From contig NZ_CP102950.1 of NCBI RefSeq assembly GCF_024741795.1, positions 1,612,001 to 1,676,000 of the forward strand: a stretch of 64,000 nucleotides of DNA. The letters run 5' to 3'. The DNA is from Arthrobacter sp. CJ23 (GTDB taxonomy: Bacteria; Actinomycetota; Actinomycetes; Actinomycetales; Micrococcaceae). Shown here one piece after another: positions 18,126 to 26,589 of this stretch. Every line of letters begins with the position of its first letter. Within the stretch, counting starts at the first letter, position 1. Below the pieces are notes generated by a model, which had not been told where the DNA came from, ran no database searches, and saw only the letters and a list, made by a program, of their open reading frames with translations. The position numbers and the translations under genes are program-made.

Positions 18126-18392
18126 AGCTGGAACCTCCAACCTTCAAATGTGGCTCTGCCCCAACGGATTAAGTCTGGGGACAACCCACGGGAACTTGAA
18201 GAGAAGGTTCCAGCCCACCAGTTTCCCGGTCCTTCCGATAAAGGCCATTCACGCCGGGGACCAGGCCCCGGACAGCGCGGCCCCGGGACCCGGGCACACC
18301 CCACAGCCCGCGGTCCGGAGCCGTCCCGGCGACAATGGACGATCAGAAGGACCAGAACCCACCCCGGGCCGCAGCCCCCTCACACATATCGT
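18126..18392 (-). ncRNA. Candidate IS110 bridge RNA / structured leader region
   Basis: Non-coding 267-base stretch upstream of the recombinase. A perfect 10-bp inverted repeat, GCTGGAACCT (18127-18136) with AGGTTCCAGC (18205-18214), encloses a nested CCCCA/TGGGG pair (18159-18163 and 18176-18180). On the minus-strand transcript the inner arm includes part of the GGAGGT ribosome binding site, so the fold would hide it. IS110 elements are known to encode a guide (bridge) RNA in such a flank; identity here is inferred from position and structure only. Confidence 0.4.
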
Positions 18393-19016
18393 CTAGCCCT
18401 CCTGGTCGACGGCCGACATGTCGCCGACGGCAGGCGTGCCATCGACGAGCGCGTAGCGCTGCATCACCGCCCCCATCGGTGAGGCGACCACCGGCTCGAT
18501 GAGTCTGAGGTTCGTCGGAACCACCCCGCCGGCAAAGACCTTCTTTCCATTGCCGAGGAGGATCGGATACACCCAGAGCGTGAGCCGGTCGAAGATCCGC
18601 TCGGCAAACAGGGTCTGCACGAAGTCGAGACTGCCGATGACGTGGATGCTCGCGTGCCGTTCGCGCAGCTCGCGCACTGCGGCGGCAACATCGGGACCGA
18701 GCAGTGTGGAGCCGGCCCAGCCGAGGGCCGGCGTCTGGCGCGAGGCAACGTATTTCGGGAGGCGGTTGAACAGCCGCGCTATGTCCCCGTTCGCATGCGG
18801 CCAATATGAGGCGAAAATGTCGTAGGTCCGGCGCCCCAGCAGCAGCGCGTCCATCCCTTCCATCCCGGAATCGATCTGCGCTCCGACGATCTCGTCGATG
18901 AGGGGTGCCTGCCAGCCGCCAAACTCGAAGCCGTCGGCAGGGTCCTCCCCCGGCCCGCCAGGGGCCTGCGCCACGCCGTCGAGCGTGGTGAACAGGTCTA
19001 TATGGATGAGTCCCAT
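18393..19016 (-). CDS. Dihydrofolate reductase family protein (RibD C-terminal type)
   Basis: 207-residue NADPH-dependent reductase-like protein of the RibD_C/DHFR superfamily, common in actinobacteria and usually of unknown substrate. Family features are MGLIHIDLFTTLDGVAQAPGG, MDALLLGRRTYDIFASYWP, IHVIGSLDFVQTLF and LWVYPILLGNGKKVF. The ATG at 19016 gives the conserved beginning and follows a purine-rich GAAGGAG-like stretch on the minus strand. It lies between the IS110 element and lexA. It should not be read as a trimethoprim-resistance gene; it is not a canonical FolA. Confidence 0.88.
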   Translation of the reverse strand: MGLIHIDLFTTLDGVAQAPGGPGEDPADGFEFGGWQAPLIDEIVGAQIDSGMEGMDALLLGRRTYDIFASYWPHANGDIARLFNRLPKYVASRQTPALGWAGSTLLGPDVAAAVRELRERHASIHVIGSLDFVQTLFAERIFDRLTLWVYPILLGNGKKVFAGGVVPTNLRLIEPVVASPMGAVMQRYALVDGTPAVGDMSAVDQEG

Positions 19017-19165
19017 GCCGTGCTCCTTCGCTGCGCCCGCCGCCGGCCCGGCGACGGGATCACTTCGAGGCTGCCACAGCCTCCTGCCGTGGGGCAACGG
19101 CCTTCGGCCCGGCATGGACCGCAGGCGGAAGGCCGGTTGCGACCGTGTACCCCCGGCGCGGCGGC

Positions 19166-19912
19166 CTAGAGGGAGCGCAGCACGGACACGACCTTGCCCA
19201 TGATGGTTGCTTGGTCGCCCAGGATCGGCTCGTACTGCGTGTTCTGCGGCAGCAGCCAGGTGTGGCCGTCACGCTGGCGGAACGTCTTCACCGTGGCTTC
19301 GTCATCCAGCAGGGCCGCGACGATGTCCCCGTTGATGGCATCATTCTGGCGCCGGACCACTACCCAGTCGCCGTCGCAGATGGCGGCATCGATCATGGAA
19401 TCACCGGCCACCTTCAACATGAAGAGCTCGCCGTGGCCCACCAGCTGGCGCGGGAGCGAAAGGACGTCTTCAACAGTCTGGTCGGCCAGGATGGGACCGC
19501 CGGCGGCAATGCGTCCTACGAGGGGCACCATGGCCATGTCGCTGGCGCTGGCCAGTTCCGTGACGGCCAGGCCGGCCGTGCTGCGGAGCTTCGCCGGGGT
19601 TTCGACGCCCGGGATTTTCGCGCCGCCATCAAGGGTCAGCGGCATGAGGACTTCCATGGCCCGGGGGCGCTTGGGGTCCCGCCGGAGATAGCCGAGCTTC
19701 TCCAGCTGCGACAGCTGGTGGGTGACGCTGGACAGGCTGGCGAGCCCCACGGTGTCGCCGATTTCTCGCATGGACGGCGGGTAGCCGTTGTCATTGACCG
19801 AACGCTGGATGGTTTCCAGGATTTTCTTCTGCCGGACGGTCAGGCTCTTGGGGCTCTTCTGCGGCTGCTGGCTACGCAGGCTTGCCCTGCCGTCCGTGGC
19901 TTTCGCTGCCAT
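19166..19912 (-). CDS. lexA: SOS repressor LexA
   Basis: 248-residue repressor of the DNA-damage response. The N-terminal winged helix is [29 protein letters not shown] followed by [21 protein letters not shown]. The self-cleavage site is Ala137-Gly138 (GRIAAGGPI), and the catalytic dyad is Ser172 (AGDSMIDA) with Lys209 (EATVKTF). The ATG at 19912 is chosen over a TTG three codons upstream. An SOS box at 20053-20068 lies about 140 bases upstream, indicating autoregulation. A divergent LysM gene shares the control region. Confidence 0.97.
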   Translation of the reverse strand: MAAKATDGRASLRSQQPQKSPKSLTVRQKKILETIQRSVNDNGYPPSMREIGDTVGLASLSSVTHQLSQLEKLGYLRRDPKRPRAMEVLMPLTLDGGAKIPGVETPAKLRSTAGLAVTELASASDMAMVPLVGRIAAGGPILADQTVEDVLSLPRQLVGHGELFMLKVAGDSMIDAAICDGDWVVVRRQNDAINGDIVAALLDDEATVKTFRQRDGHTWLLPQNTQYEPILGDQATIMGKVVSVLRSL

Positions 19913-20052
19913 GTTCGCCAACGCCCTTCCGTTCCGCCCGGCCGCGATGTTCCGCGGTTTCCGGGACTGTTCGGTCTGAATGTCAGACCCTGCTGATCCA
20001 CTGAAACAGTGCCTGTTTCTTCACTCAAACGTAGGGCAGGCGCGGGCGTTTA

Positions 20053-20068
20053 TCAAACATTTGTTCTA
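20053..20068 (-). promoter_or_regulatory. LexA box for lexA
   Basis: TCAAACATTTGTTCTA. The core AAAC-ATTT-GTTC keeps the four-base spacing of the GAAC-N4-GTTC consensus with one mismatch in the core. It lies on the lexA side of the divergent region. Confidence 0.7.
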
Positions 20069-20119
20069 GCGAGTCTCGACACCGTTCGTTGATAAGTGCT
20101 AAAAATGTCGTAGCAAGGT

Positions 20120-20135
20120 TCGAATATGTGTTCTA
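20120..20135 (+). promoter_or_regulatory. LexA box for the LysM gene
   Basis: TCGAATATGTGTTCTA. The left half is identical to the recA box and the right half GTTC is perfect, with four-base spacing. It is 138 bases before the LysM start, overlapping a likely promoter (TATTAA follows at 20134). Confidence 0.7.
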
Positions 20136-20154
20136 TTAAGGCTTCGATCCGGGT

Positions 20155-20185
20155 CCGGTGTTCGAATGATTCGTTCGAACACCGG
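20155..20185 (+). repeat. Perfect 12-bp inverted repeat in the LysM leader
   Basis: CCGGTGTTCGAA (20155-20166), 7-base spacer, TTCGAACACCGG (20174-20185). It contains GTTCGAA/TTCGAAC half-sites like LexA boxes but with the wrong spacing for a standard site. In RNA it would be a strong hairpin about 90 bases before the LysM start. Confidence 0.75.
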
Positions 20186-20272
20186 GCCGCGAAGGGGCCA
20201 ACGGACACAGAAAACGGCAGCCGCCCACCGGGATTCACGGGGCGGAGGCGATCGCTCAGGAGGGCTCAGCTC

Positions 20273-20632
20273 ATGTCTGCAAACACCACGCTCCACGGTT
20301 CCCACTACACGCCGGCACCGGGCCGGCTTCGGCTCACCCGCCGCGGCCGCATCGTGTTCTTCGGCTTCCCCATGTTCCTGCTCGTGGCTGTGCTGCTCAG
20401 CCTGGCCGGATTCTTCAATTCCCCGGCCAAGGCCTCCGATGCCGCGTCCGAGCTGCACCCGCCCGTAGCGGTCACGGTCACGGTCCAGCCGGGACAGTCC
20501 CTGTGGGGGATTGCCGGTGCGGCTGCGCCGGAGCGCGACCCCCGCGACGTCATTGCCGAAATCATCCAGCTGAACAACCTCCGCGGCGGCAAGATCGTGC
20601 CAGGGCAATCCCTGTTCGTTCCCGCAAACTAG
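20273..20632 (+). CDS. SOS-associated LysM membrane protein (YneA/ChiZ-like)
   Basis: 119-residue single-pass membrane protein. It has a basic N-terminal tail, a hydrophobic segment at about 27-48, and one extracellular LysM domain at about 68-117 (TVTVQPGQSLWGIAG to LRGGKIVPGQSLFVPAN). The ATG at 20273 has AGGAGG 9 bases upstream. Genes of this design sit divergent to lexA in other Gram-positives: yneA in Bacillus, and Rv2719c (chiZ) in Mycobacterium, with divS in Corynebacterium playing the same role. They halt septation during SOS. The SOS box at 20120 supports the same job here, but the sequence itself shows only membrane anchoring and peptidoglycan binding. Confidence 0.85.
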   Translation: MSANTTLHGSHYTPAPGRLRLTRRGRIVFFGFPMFLLVAVLLSLAGFFNSPAKASDAASELHPPVAVTVTVQPGQSLWGIAGAAAPERDPRDVIAEIIQLNNLRGGKIVPGQSLFVPAN

Positions 20633-20689
20633 GCCGGGCTGGCCATGGTCGCGGCCCGTCACAGTTACGGGGCGGGCGTCCTTGCACCT

Positions 20690-20695
20690 TAAACT
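20690..20695 (+). promoter_or_regulatory. -10 box of leaderless hisC promoter
   Basis: TAAACT ends exactly 6 bases before the GTG at 20702. This spacing favours the GTG as the hisC start over the ATG one codon upstream. Confidence 0.5.
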
Positions 20696-20701
20696 GTCAT
20701 G

Positions 20702-21820
20702 GTGAGTGACCAGCTTGAGCGACTTGACCGACTTCCCCTCCGGACCAACCTGCGTGGACTGAGCCCCTATGGCGCACCGCAGCTTGACGTCCCCATCCTG
20801 CTCAACGTCAACGAGAATACCCATGGCGTGCCGGCGGATGTGCAGGCCGCCATCACCGAGGCCGTCGCGGCGGCCGCCACCGGGCTGAACCGCTACCCGG
20901 ACCGCGAGTTCACCGAGCTCCGTGAAGCACTCGCCGAATACCTCGGCCATGGCCTGTCCGCGGACAACATCTGGGCTGCCAACGGCTCCAATGAGGTCCT
21001 CCAGCAGATCCTCCAGGCTTTCGGCGGCCCGGGCCGCAAAGCCCTCGGCTTCCCTCCCACGTACTCCATGTACCCGCTGCTGGCCAGCGGCACCGACACC
21101 GAATATGTCCGGGGCGTCCGTGCGGAGGGCTACGGCCTGGACGCTGCTTCCGCCGCCGCGCAGGTCGGCGAATCCGGTGCGAACATCGTCTTCCTCTGTT
21201 CGCCGAACAACCCCACGGGAACGGGGCTGGGCCTGGACGTCGTCGAGGCCGTCTACGAAGCCGGTGAGGCCAGCCAGGCGATCGTGATCGTCGATGAGGC
21301 CTACCACGAGTTCGCGCACGACAACACGCCCAGCGCACTCACCCTGCTGCCGGGCCGTGAGCGGCTCATCGTCTCGCGCACCATGAGCAAGGCCTTCGCG
21401 CTGGCGGGGGCGCGGCTGGGCTACATGGCCGCGGCCCCGGAGGTCACTGACGCCATCCGGCTGGTCCGCCTGCCCTACCACCTCTCGGCCGTCACCCAGG
21501 CCACGGCACTCGCCGCCCTCCGGCACCGCGAGGCACTCATGGCCGACGTCGAGGACATCAAGGTCCAGCGCGACCGCATTGTCAGCGAACTGCGCCGCCT
21601 GGGCCTCAAGCCCGCCGCCTCCGACTCGAACTACGTCTTCTTCGGCGGCCTCGAGAACCCGCACGCCGTCTGGCAGGGCCTGCTCGACGCCGGCGTCCTG
21701 ATCCGCGACGTTGGAATCCCCGGACACCTGAGGGTCACCGCCGGTACTGAGACGGAAACCACAGCCTTCCTCAAGGCGCTGCAATCCCTTCTGGGCGGCC
21801 AGACGCCCTTGCCCGCCTAA
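20702..21820 (+). CDS. hisC: Histidinol-phosphate aminotransferase
   Basis: PLP enzyme that aminates imidazole acetol-phosphate in histidine synthesis. It is a fold-type I aminotransferase with [12 protein letters not shown] near the start, the substrate-pocket stretch [21 protein letters not shown], and the PLP-binding lysine in [17 protein letters not shown]. Length is 372 aa from GTG 20702 or one residue more from ATG 20699; the leaderless -10 spacing supports the GTG. It opens the his operon, followed by hisB after 46 bases. Confidence 0.96.
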   Translation: MSDQLERLDRLPLRTNLRGLSPYGAPQLDVPILLNVNENTHGVPADVQAAITEAVAAAATGLNRYPDREFTELREALAEYLGHGLSADNIWAANGSNEVLQQILQAFGGPGRKALGFPPTYSMYPLLASGTDTEYVRGVRAEGYGLDAASAAAQVGESGANIVFLCSPNNPTGTGLGLDVVEAVYEAGEASQAIVIVDEAYHEFAHDNTPSALTLLPGRERLIVSRTMSKAFALAGARLGYMAAAPEVTDAIRLVRLPYHLSAVTQATALAALRHREALMADVEDIKVQRDRIVSELRRLGLKPAASDSNYVFFGGLENPHAVWQGLLDAGVLIRDVGIPGHLRVTAGTETETTAFLKALQSLLGGQTPLPA

Positions 21821-21866
21821 ACTGGTAGCTAGACCCAGCCAATCCTTCGTACATAAGGACATATCA

Positions 21867-22493
21867 ATGAGCGAATCCGGCGCCATGCCGTCCGCCGCCC
21901 GCACCGCACGCATGGAGCGTGCCACGAGTGAATCCTCCGTCCTGGTTGAAATCAACCTCGACGGCACGGGCGTCTCGGACATCAGCACCACGGTCCCGTT
22001 CTACGACCACATGCTGACGGCGCTGTGCAAGCATTCCCTCATCGACATGACCGTCAAAGCGACGGGCGACACCCACATCGATGCCCACCACACTGTGGAA
22101 GACGTGGCAATCACCTTCGGCGAGGTACTGCGCACGGCTCTGGGGAACAAGGCCGGCATCCGCCGCTTCGGCGAGGCCACCGTTCCGCTGGACGAGGCAC
22201 TGGCCCACGCCGTCGTCGACGTCTCCGGGCGTCCCTACCTGGTGCACGGCGGCGAGCCCGCAGGCCAGGAATACCACCTGATCGGCGGCCATTTCACGGG
22301 CTCCCTGACCCGTCACGTCTTCGAAGCCATCACCCTGCACGCCGGCATCTGCCTGCACATGAACGTCCTCGCCGGCCGGGATCCGCACCACATCGTCGAA
22401 GCACAGTTCAAGGCCTTCGCCCGTGCCCTGCGCGCGGCAGTGGAACCGGACCCGCGCGTCGAGGGCATCCCGTCCACCAAGGGTGCCCTGTGA
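21867..22493 (+). CDS. hisB: Imidazoleglycerol-phosphate dehydratase
   Basis: Manganese enzyme that converts imidazoleglycerol-phosphate to imidazole acetol-phosphate. The metal-binding His-rich repeats are visible: [32 protein letters not shown], then [15 protein letters not shown] and the later [18 protein letters not shown]. It is the monofunctional form (208 aa) without the phosphatase domain of enteric HisB. AAGGAC precedes the ATG. The stop overlaps the hisH GTG by four bases. Confidence 0.97.
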   Translation: MSESGAMPSAARTARMERATSESSVLVEINLDGTGVSDISTTVPFYDHMLTALCKHSLIDMTVKATGDTHIDAHHTVEDVAITFGEVLRTALGNKAGIRRFGEATVPLDEALAHAVVDVSGRPYLVHGGEPAGQEYHLIGGHFTGSLTRHVFEAITLHAGICLHMNVLAGRDPHHIVEAQFKAFARALRAAVEPDPRVEGIPSTKGAL

Positions 22494-23272
22494 GCGCCCA
22501 GATCCTGAAGGACGGCGCTGTCACCGACGCCATCGCTACCGCCAAGCCCGTGTCCGCCGAGGGCAAGCCCACGGTCACGGTGCTCGACTACGGTTCCGGC
22601 AACGTCCGTTCGGCCGTGCGTGCGCTGGAACGGGCCGGCGCCGAGGTCATCCTCAGTGCCAAGCCCGAGGACGTGCTCAATGCCGACGGCCTGCTGGTCC
22701 CCGGCGTGGGGGCCTTCGAAACCGTCATGAAGGAACTCAAGGCCGTTGACGCCATCCGCATGATCGGCCGCCGCGTTGCCGGTGGACGTCCCGTGCTGGG
22801 CATCTGCGTGGGACTGCAGGTCCTCTTCGAAGGCGGCGTCGAACACGGCACCGAGGCCGAGGGCATGGGCGAATGGCCCGGCAAGGTGGAGCTCCTGCCC
22901 GCCAAGGTGGTTCCGCACATGGGCTGGAACACCGTCCAGGTGCCGGAAGGCTCCAAGCTGTTCGCCGGCGTCGAGCAGGAACGCTTCTACTTCGTGCACT
23001 CCTACGGCGTGCAGGAATGGAACTTCGACGTGGTGCAGCCGCGCATGGCCCCGCCGCTGGTGACCTGGTCCGATCACGGTGCCCCGTTCATCGCGGCTGT
23101 CGAAAACGGCCCGCTCTGCGCCACGCAGTTCCACCCCGAAAAGTCCGGCGACGCCGGTGCCCGCCTCCTGCGCAACTGGGTGGACGGGCTCCGCAAACCT
23201 GCCGCCGCCCAGACCGGAAAAGCCCAGGCAGGAACAGCCCAGGCCGGAACCAGCGGAACGGACGCCGCCTAG
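22490..23272 (+). CDS. hisH: Imidazole glycerol phosphate synthase subunit HisH
   Basis: Glutamine amidotransferase that feeds ammonia to HisF, which is not in this window. The class I triad is seen as Cys in [14 protein letters not shown], and His and Glu in [10 protein letters not shown]. The core starts at [14 protein letters not shown] after about 27 N-terminal residues. The last 25 residues are a low-complexity tail with short repeats ([17 protein letters not shown]) that are not part of the catalytic fold. The GTG start overlaps the hisB stop. Confidence 0.96.
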   Translation: MSAQILKDGAVTDAIATAKPVSAEGKPTVTVLDYGSGNVRSAVRALERAGAEVILSAKPEDVLNADGLLVPGVGAFETVMKELKAVDAIRMIGRRVAGGRPVLGICVGLQVLFEGGVEHGTEAEGMGEWPGKVELLPAKVVPHMGWNTVQVPEGSKLFAGVEQERFYFVHSYGVQEWNFDVVQPRMAPPLVTWSDHGAPFIAAVENGPLCATQFHPEKSGDAGARLLRNWVDGLRKPAAAQTGKAQAGTAQAGTSGTDAA

Positions 23273-23431
23273 ATGTGGTCCGTGGTCCTCATGGGACTCG
23301 CCGGCCTGCTGGTGGGCGGGGGAATCTCCTTCCATCAGCAGAAGAAGCCCCGCTGGGTCTCCATCTCGTTCTATGTGCTGGCAGGCATGTCCCTGCTGGC
23401 CGCCTACCTCCTGACGCTGCCGGGCAACTGA
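23273..23431 (+). CDS. 52-aa two-helix membrane protein in the his operon
   Basis: Not recognised as a named family. The ATG lies directly after the hisH stop with no spacer. Two hydrophobic segments are visible: [20 protein letters not shown] (1-20) and [20 protein letters not shown] (30-49), separated by a short basic loop HQQKKPRW. This predicts a small inner-membrane hairpin. It sits between hisH and hisA with 32 bases to the latter, so it is co-transcribed with them. Its role, if any, in histidine synthesis is unknown. Confidence 0.75.
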   Translation: MWSVVLMGLAGLLVGGGISFHQQKKPRWVSISFYVLAGMSLLAAYLLTLPGN

Positions 23432-23463
23432 GCCCCGCGTCCCCAACTACCTCAGGGACCCTC

Positions 23464-24207
23464 ATGACCACCTCCGAAACGTCCATCCTGGAACTCCTGC
23501 CCGCCGTCGACATCGTGGACGGCCAGGCCGTCCGCCTCCTTCAAGGCGAGGCCGGCAGCGAGACCAGCTACGGCACGCCGCTCGAAGCAGCCCTGAACTG
23601 GCAGAACGCCGGCGCCGAATGGGTGCACATGGTGGACCTCGACGCCGCCTTCGGCCGCGGCAACAACGCGGACCTCATCAGCGAGGTGGTGTCCCAGCTC
23701 AGCGTCAAGGTGGAACTCTCCGGCGGCCTGCGCGACGACGAATCGCTCGAACGCGCCCTGGACCTGGGCGTCGCGCGGGTGAACCTCGGCACCGCGGCCC
23801 TGGAAAATCCGGAGTGGACCCGCCGCGCCATCGACCGCTTCGGTGACAAGATCGCCGTCGGGCTCGACGTCCGCGGCACCACCCTGGCCGGCCGCGGCTG
23901 GACCAAGGAAGGCGGCGACCTCTGGGAGGTGCTCGCCCGCCTCGAGGACGCCGGCTGTGCCCGCTACGTGGTCACCGACGTCACCAAGGACGGCACACTG
24001 CAGGGCCCCAACGTCGAACTGCTCCGCCAGATGGTCGAGAAGACCGGCAAGCCCGTGGTGGCCTCGGGCGGCATCTCCAGCCTGGAGGACCTGCGCGTGC
24101 TCCGTGAACTCGTTCCGCTCGGCGTTGAGGGCGCGATTGTCGGCAAGGCCCTGTACGCCGGCGCCTTCACCCTGCCCGAGGCCCTGGACGTGGCCGGCCG
24201 CCGCTGA
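23464..24207 (+). CDS. priA: Phosphoribosyl isomerase A (HisA/TrpF)
   Basis: Beta/alpha-barrel isomerase acting on ProFAR; the actinobacterial PriA form also performs the TrpF step of tryptophan synthesis. The 247-aa protein starts with [21 protein letters not shown] and keeps the two phosphate-binding halves ([13 protein letters not shown] and [13 protein letters not shown]), the catalytic Asp in PAVDIVDG and the Asp of [13 protein letters not shown]. Assignment as bifunctional PriA rests on lineage and similarity. The stop shares one base with the next ATG. Confidence 0.94.
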   Translation: MTTSETSILELLPAVDIVDGQAVRLLQGEAGSETSYGTPLEAALNWQNAGAEWVHMVDLDAAFGRGNNADLISEVVSQLSVKVELSGGLRDDESLERALDLGVARVNLGTAALENPEWTRRAIDRFGDKIAVGLDVRGTTLAGRGWTKEGGDLWEVLARLEDAGCARYVVTDVTKDGTLQGPNVELLRQMVEKTGKPVVASGGISSLEDLRVLRELVPLGVEGAIVGKALYAGAFTLPEALDVAGRR

Positions 24208-25115
24208 TGCGGGAGCCCCAAGCACAGCAACCCCCGGCAGGCCCGCCCAAGCGCGAGCTGCCGGGCCACATCGCCGCGGCCCTGGCCGGAGCCGGGGGAG
24301 CGGGCGACTCCGCCGGCCAGCCCTGGGCCGGGCGCAGCCTTGCCGGCGACGACGCCAAGATCCACAACTTCGAGGACGACGACGGTTCCGCGGATGCCGG
24401 ATACCTCGCCGCGGTTGCCGGGCTTCTCGCCGGAACCGGCGGCGAAGCCGCAGTGGTGCAGGCCCTGGCCACGGCGCGGGTCTTCGTGCCCGTGGTGGCC
24501 CAGCTGGCCGAGGAAGCCGAGGGCGTGGACGGCCTGCATGCCGACAAGCAGGCCGACATGGCCTTGGTCACGCTGAAGGCCCCGGACGGACGGACCGCCA
24601 TGCCGGTCTTCACGTCCGCCGCCGCGCTGGAAGCCTGGCATTCCGAGGCGAGGCCCGTGGCTGTCTACGCTGCCAGGGCGGCGCTCTCAGCCGTGTCCGA
24701 GGGCGCACAGCTCCTGGTGCTGGACCCGGGCTCCGACTTCGCGTTCGTGGTCCGCCGTCCCGCGATGTGGGCCCTGGCGCAGCAGCAGGATTGGACGCCG
24801 TCGTACCTTGATGATCAACTGGAGTCTGCTCTCGGTTCCGCCGCAGCGGCCTTTCCGGCCGTCCGCCGCCTGGAGACGCATCCCGGCGCCGGCGTCGCTT
24901 CGCGTACGGCAGGCGGCCTGCCGGTTGCCGGCGGTGGTGCGGGACCGGAACTGCGCGTGGTGCTCTTCCTCGAAGACGGGCTCGACGCCGCAGCCGTCCA
25001 GGCCCTCGTTGCGGGGCTCAATGAATCGTGGGCACGGCTTGATGCCTTTGCGGAAGGGGTCGACTCGATCGAAGTCAAGCTGCAGCGTGCGGCGCAGGAG
25101 CCTGCGCCGCGGTAA
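24207..25115 (+). CDS. SseB-family protein
   Basis: 302-residue soluble protein with an SseB-type N-terminal domain (about 70-200: ARVFVPVVAQLAEE, then MALVTLKAPDGRTAMPVFTSAAALEAWH and the Asp-rich LLVLDPGSDFAFVVRRPAMWAL). The C-terminal half resembles the SseB_C region, ending in VKLQRAAQEPAPR. SseB was named for enhanced serine sensitivity in E. coli, but the biochemical role is unknown. It overlaps priA by one base and is at the end of the his operon, a position it also occupies in other Micrococcaceae as far as I recall. Confidence 0.85.
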   Translation: MREPQAQQPPAGPPKRELPGHIAAALAGAGGAGDSAGQPWAGRSLAGDDAKIHNFEDDDGSADAGYLAAVAGLLAGTGGEAAVVQALATARVFVPVVAQLAEEAEGVDGLHADKQADMALVTLKAPDGRTAMPVFTSAAALEAWHSEARPVAVYAARAALSAVSEGAQLLVLDPGSDFAFVVRRPAMWALAQQQDWTPSYLDDQLESALGSAAAAFPAVRRLETHPGAGVASRTAGGLPVAGGGAGPELRVVLFLEDGLDAAAVQALVAGLNESWARLDAFAEGVDSIEVKLQRAAQEPAPR

Positions 25116-25167
25116 CGGCGGCACCGGTTTCCCCGGGGCTGCCCCGGGGGAACAAAGGATGTAGCTT

Positions 25168-26472
25168 GTGAATTTCGCTCTCTACAAAGAGATGCTGTCC
25201 GTGGCGCCTGTCAGGCGGCTCCTGCTCGTGGGCATGATCGCCCGCATTCCGCACTCCGCGGCCGGAGTGCTGCTGACGCTGCATATCGTCCTGACGCTCG
25301 GCCTGGGCTACGCTGCCGCCGGCGCCGCGGCCGCAGTCATGACCATCGGCATTGCCGTGGGCGCGCCCTGGCGCGGGCGCCGCGTGGACACCGCCGGGCT
25401 GCGGAAGGCCCTGATCCCCTCGGTGATCTCCGAAACCGTCATCTGGTCCATCGTTCCGCACGTGAGCTACGAATGGATCCTTCCGCTCGTGTTCGTGGGC
25501 GGGCTCTTCACGCTGCCGATCTTCAGCGTGGTCCGGCAGTCCCTGGGGGTAATGGTGGACGGCGAACAACGCCGCTCGGCCTTCGCCCTTGATTCGATAG
25601 CCACCGAACTGGTCTTCATGATCGGGCCGGCCGTGGGCGCCATTGTGGCAACGGCCGGCTTCACCGTCGCGGGCCTCACCGCAGTGGGCGTCTCCGTCTC
25701 CGTGGCCGGGCTGTTCCTCATCTGGTTCAACCCGCCCACGCGCAGCGAGGATGTCTGCACTCCGGAAGAAGCCGCGGACCGTGCCGCGGACGATCTTGCC
25801 GCCGCTGAAGCCGCAGTGGTGGCCTCCGCCCCGGCCCACGTCCAGGAAGCAGCCTCCGAAATGGCGTCGGCCCGTGGAACCCGCGGCGGGGCCCTCCGGG
25901 GCAGGCTGGCGCGTAACTTCACCTGGTTCACGGCCTCCGTGGCGGCCCTGTTCGCCGTGGCGGGCGGCGCCGGCATGGTGCTCAGCGGAACCGACGTCGG
26001 CATTGTGGCACTCCTGGAACGCGGGGGCCACGAGACCGAAATCGGCATCGTTTTCTTCTTCTGGTGCGCCGCGTCTGTGGTCGGCGGACTCATCTACGGG
26101 GCCATGCACCGGCCTGTCTCGCCGATGCTGCTCCTGCTCGGGATGGCGGCCCTGACCATCCCGATGGGCTTCGCCCGGGACACCTGGACGCTGGCCCTGC
26201 TCTCCTTGCTGCCCGGCCTGCTGTGTGCGCCCGTGCTCTCCGCTGCGTCCGAGAAGGTCGCAGACCTCGTGGACGAGGACCGCCGGGGCGAGGCCATGGG
26301 CTGGTACGGCTCCGCCCTCACAGCCGGCGTGGCGCTCGGGGCGCCGCTGGCCGGCGTGTTCATCGACGGGATCGGCCCCTCGGGCGGCTTTGTGGCCGTG
26401 GGGACGGCCGGCGTCGTGTTGTGCGTAGCAGGCCTGGCGCTCATGAAGCGCCGGCGTGCGGCGCGCGTCTGA
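25168..26472 (+). CDS. MFS transporter
   Basis: 434-residue major facilitator with about 12 hydrophobic segments and a charged central loop (about 190-250, ending HVQEAASEMASARG). The loop-2/3 motif appears as GAPWRGRRVDTAGLRKAL. GTG at 25168 has AAAGGA 8 bases upstream. The substrate cannot be told; the overall pattern resembles drug/metabolite efflux-like actinobacterial MFS proteins. A strong hairpin terminator follows. Confidence 0.85.
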   Translation: MNFALYKEMLSVAPVRRLLLVGMIARIPHSAAGVLLTLHIVLTLGLGYAAAGAAAAVMTIGIAVGAPWRGRRVDTAGLRKALIPSVISETVIWSIVPHVSYEWILPLVFVGGLFTLPIFSVVRQSLGVMVDGEQRRSAFALDSIATELVFMIGPAVGAIVATAGFTVAGLTAVGVSVSVAGLFLIWFNPPTRSEDVCTPEEAADRAADDLAAAEAAVVASAPAHVQEAASEMASARGTRGGALRGRLARNFTWFTASVAALFAVAGGAGMVLSGTDVGIVALLERGGHETEIGIVFFFWCAASVVGGLIYGAMHRPVSPMLLLLGMAALTIPMGFARDTWTLALLSLLPGLLCAPVLSAASEKVADLVDEDRRGEAMGWYGSALTAGVALGAPLAGVFIDGIGPSGGFVAVGTAGVVLCVAGLALMKRRRAARV

Positions 26473-26506
26473 ACAGCGCGAACTGAGGAGCAGCAGCACA
26501 CTTAAA

Positions 26507-26558
26507 CAGACGACGACGGCGGGCCGACCTTCAAAGGTCAGCCCGCCGTCGTCGTCTG
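26507..26558. terminator. Long bidirectional terminator hairpin
   Basis: Two 24-base arms (26507-26530 and 26535-26558) pair with one mismatch around a TCAA loop. It separates the convergent MFS and DUF1844 genes. Confidence 0.85.
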
Positions 26559-26589
26559 CTTGCTTTGCCGAGCCTTGGCTGCTCGAGCC

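Larger units (their letters stand above)
17019..18392 (-). mobile_element. IS110-family element (ends not determined)
   Basis: Consists of a complete IS110-type recombinase gene (17019-18125, minus strand) plus about 267 bases of non-coding sequence upstream of it, up to the 3' end of the neighbouring reductase gene. IS110 elements make no classical terminal repeats or target duplications, so ends are not evident by eye. A long non-coding flank next to the recombinase start is where members of the IS110 group encode their bridge RNA. Coordinates are approximate; part of the 16.78-17.02 kb gap also belongs to it. Confidence 0.7.
19913..20272. promoter_or_regulatory. 360-base lexA / LysM-gene divergent control region
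   Basis: Holds two LexA-box-like sites, a 31-base region with a perfect 12-bp inverted repeat, and a small hairpin (GAAACAG at 20003-20009 with CTGTTTC at 20013-20019) in the lexA leader. No gene is supported inside it. The spacing of the boxes suggests separate promoters for lexA (minus strand) and the LysM gene (plus strand), both repressed by LexA. Confidence 0.65.

Noticed and set aside
18393..19016. Dihydrofolate-reductase-like gene next to a transposon as a drug-resistance cargo gene
   Set aside because: It belongs to the RibD_C-type family common on actinobacterial chromosomes, not to FolA, and its codon use looks native.
20099..21991. 630-codon open frame on the minus strand opposite hisC and the LysM gene
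   Set aside because: It lies antisense to clear genes, its translation has no recognisable domain, and long antisense frames are expected in DNA of this GC content.
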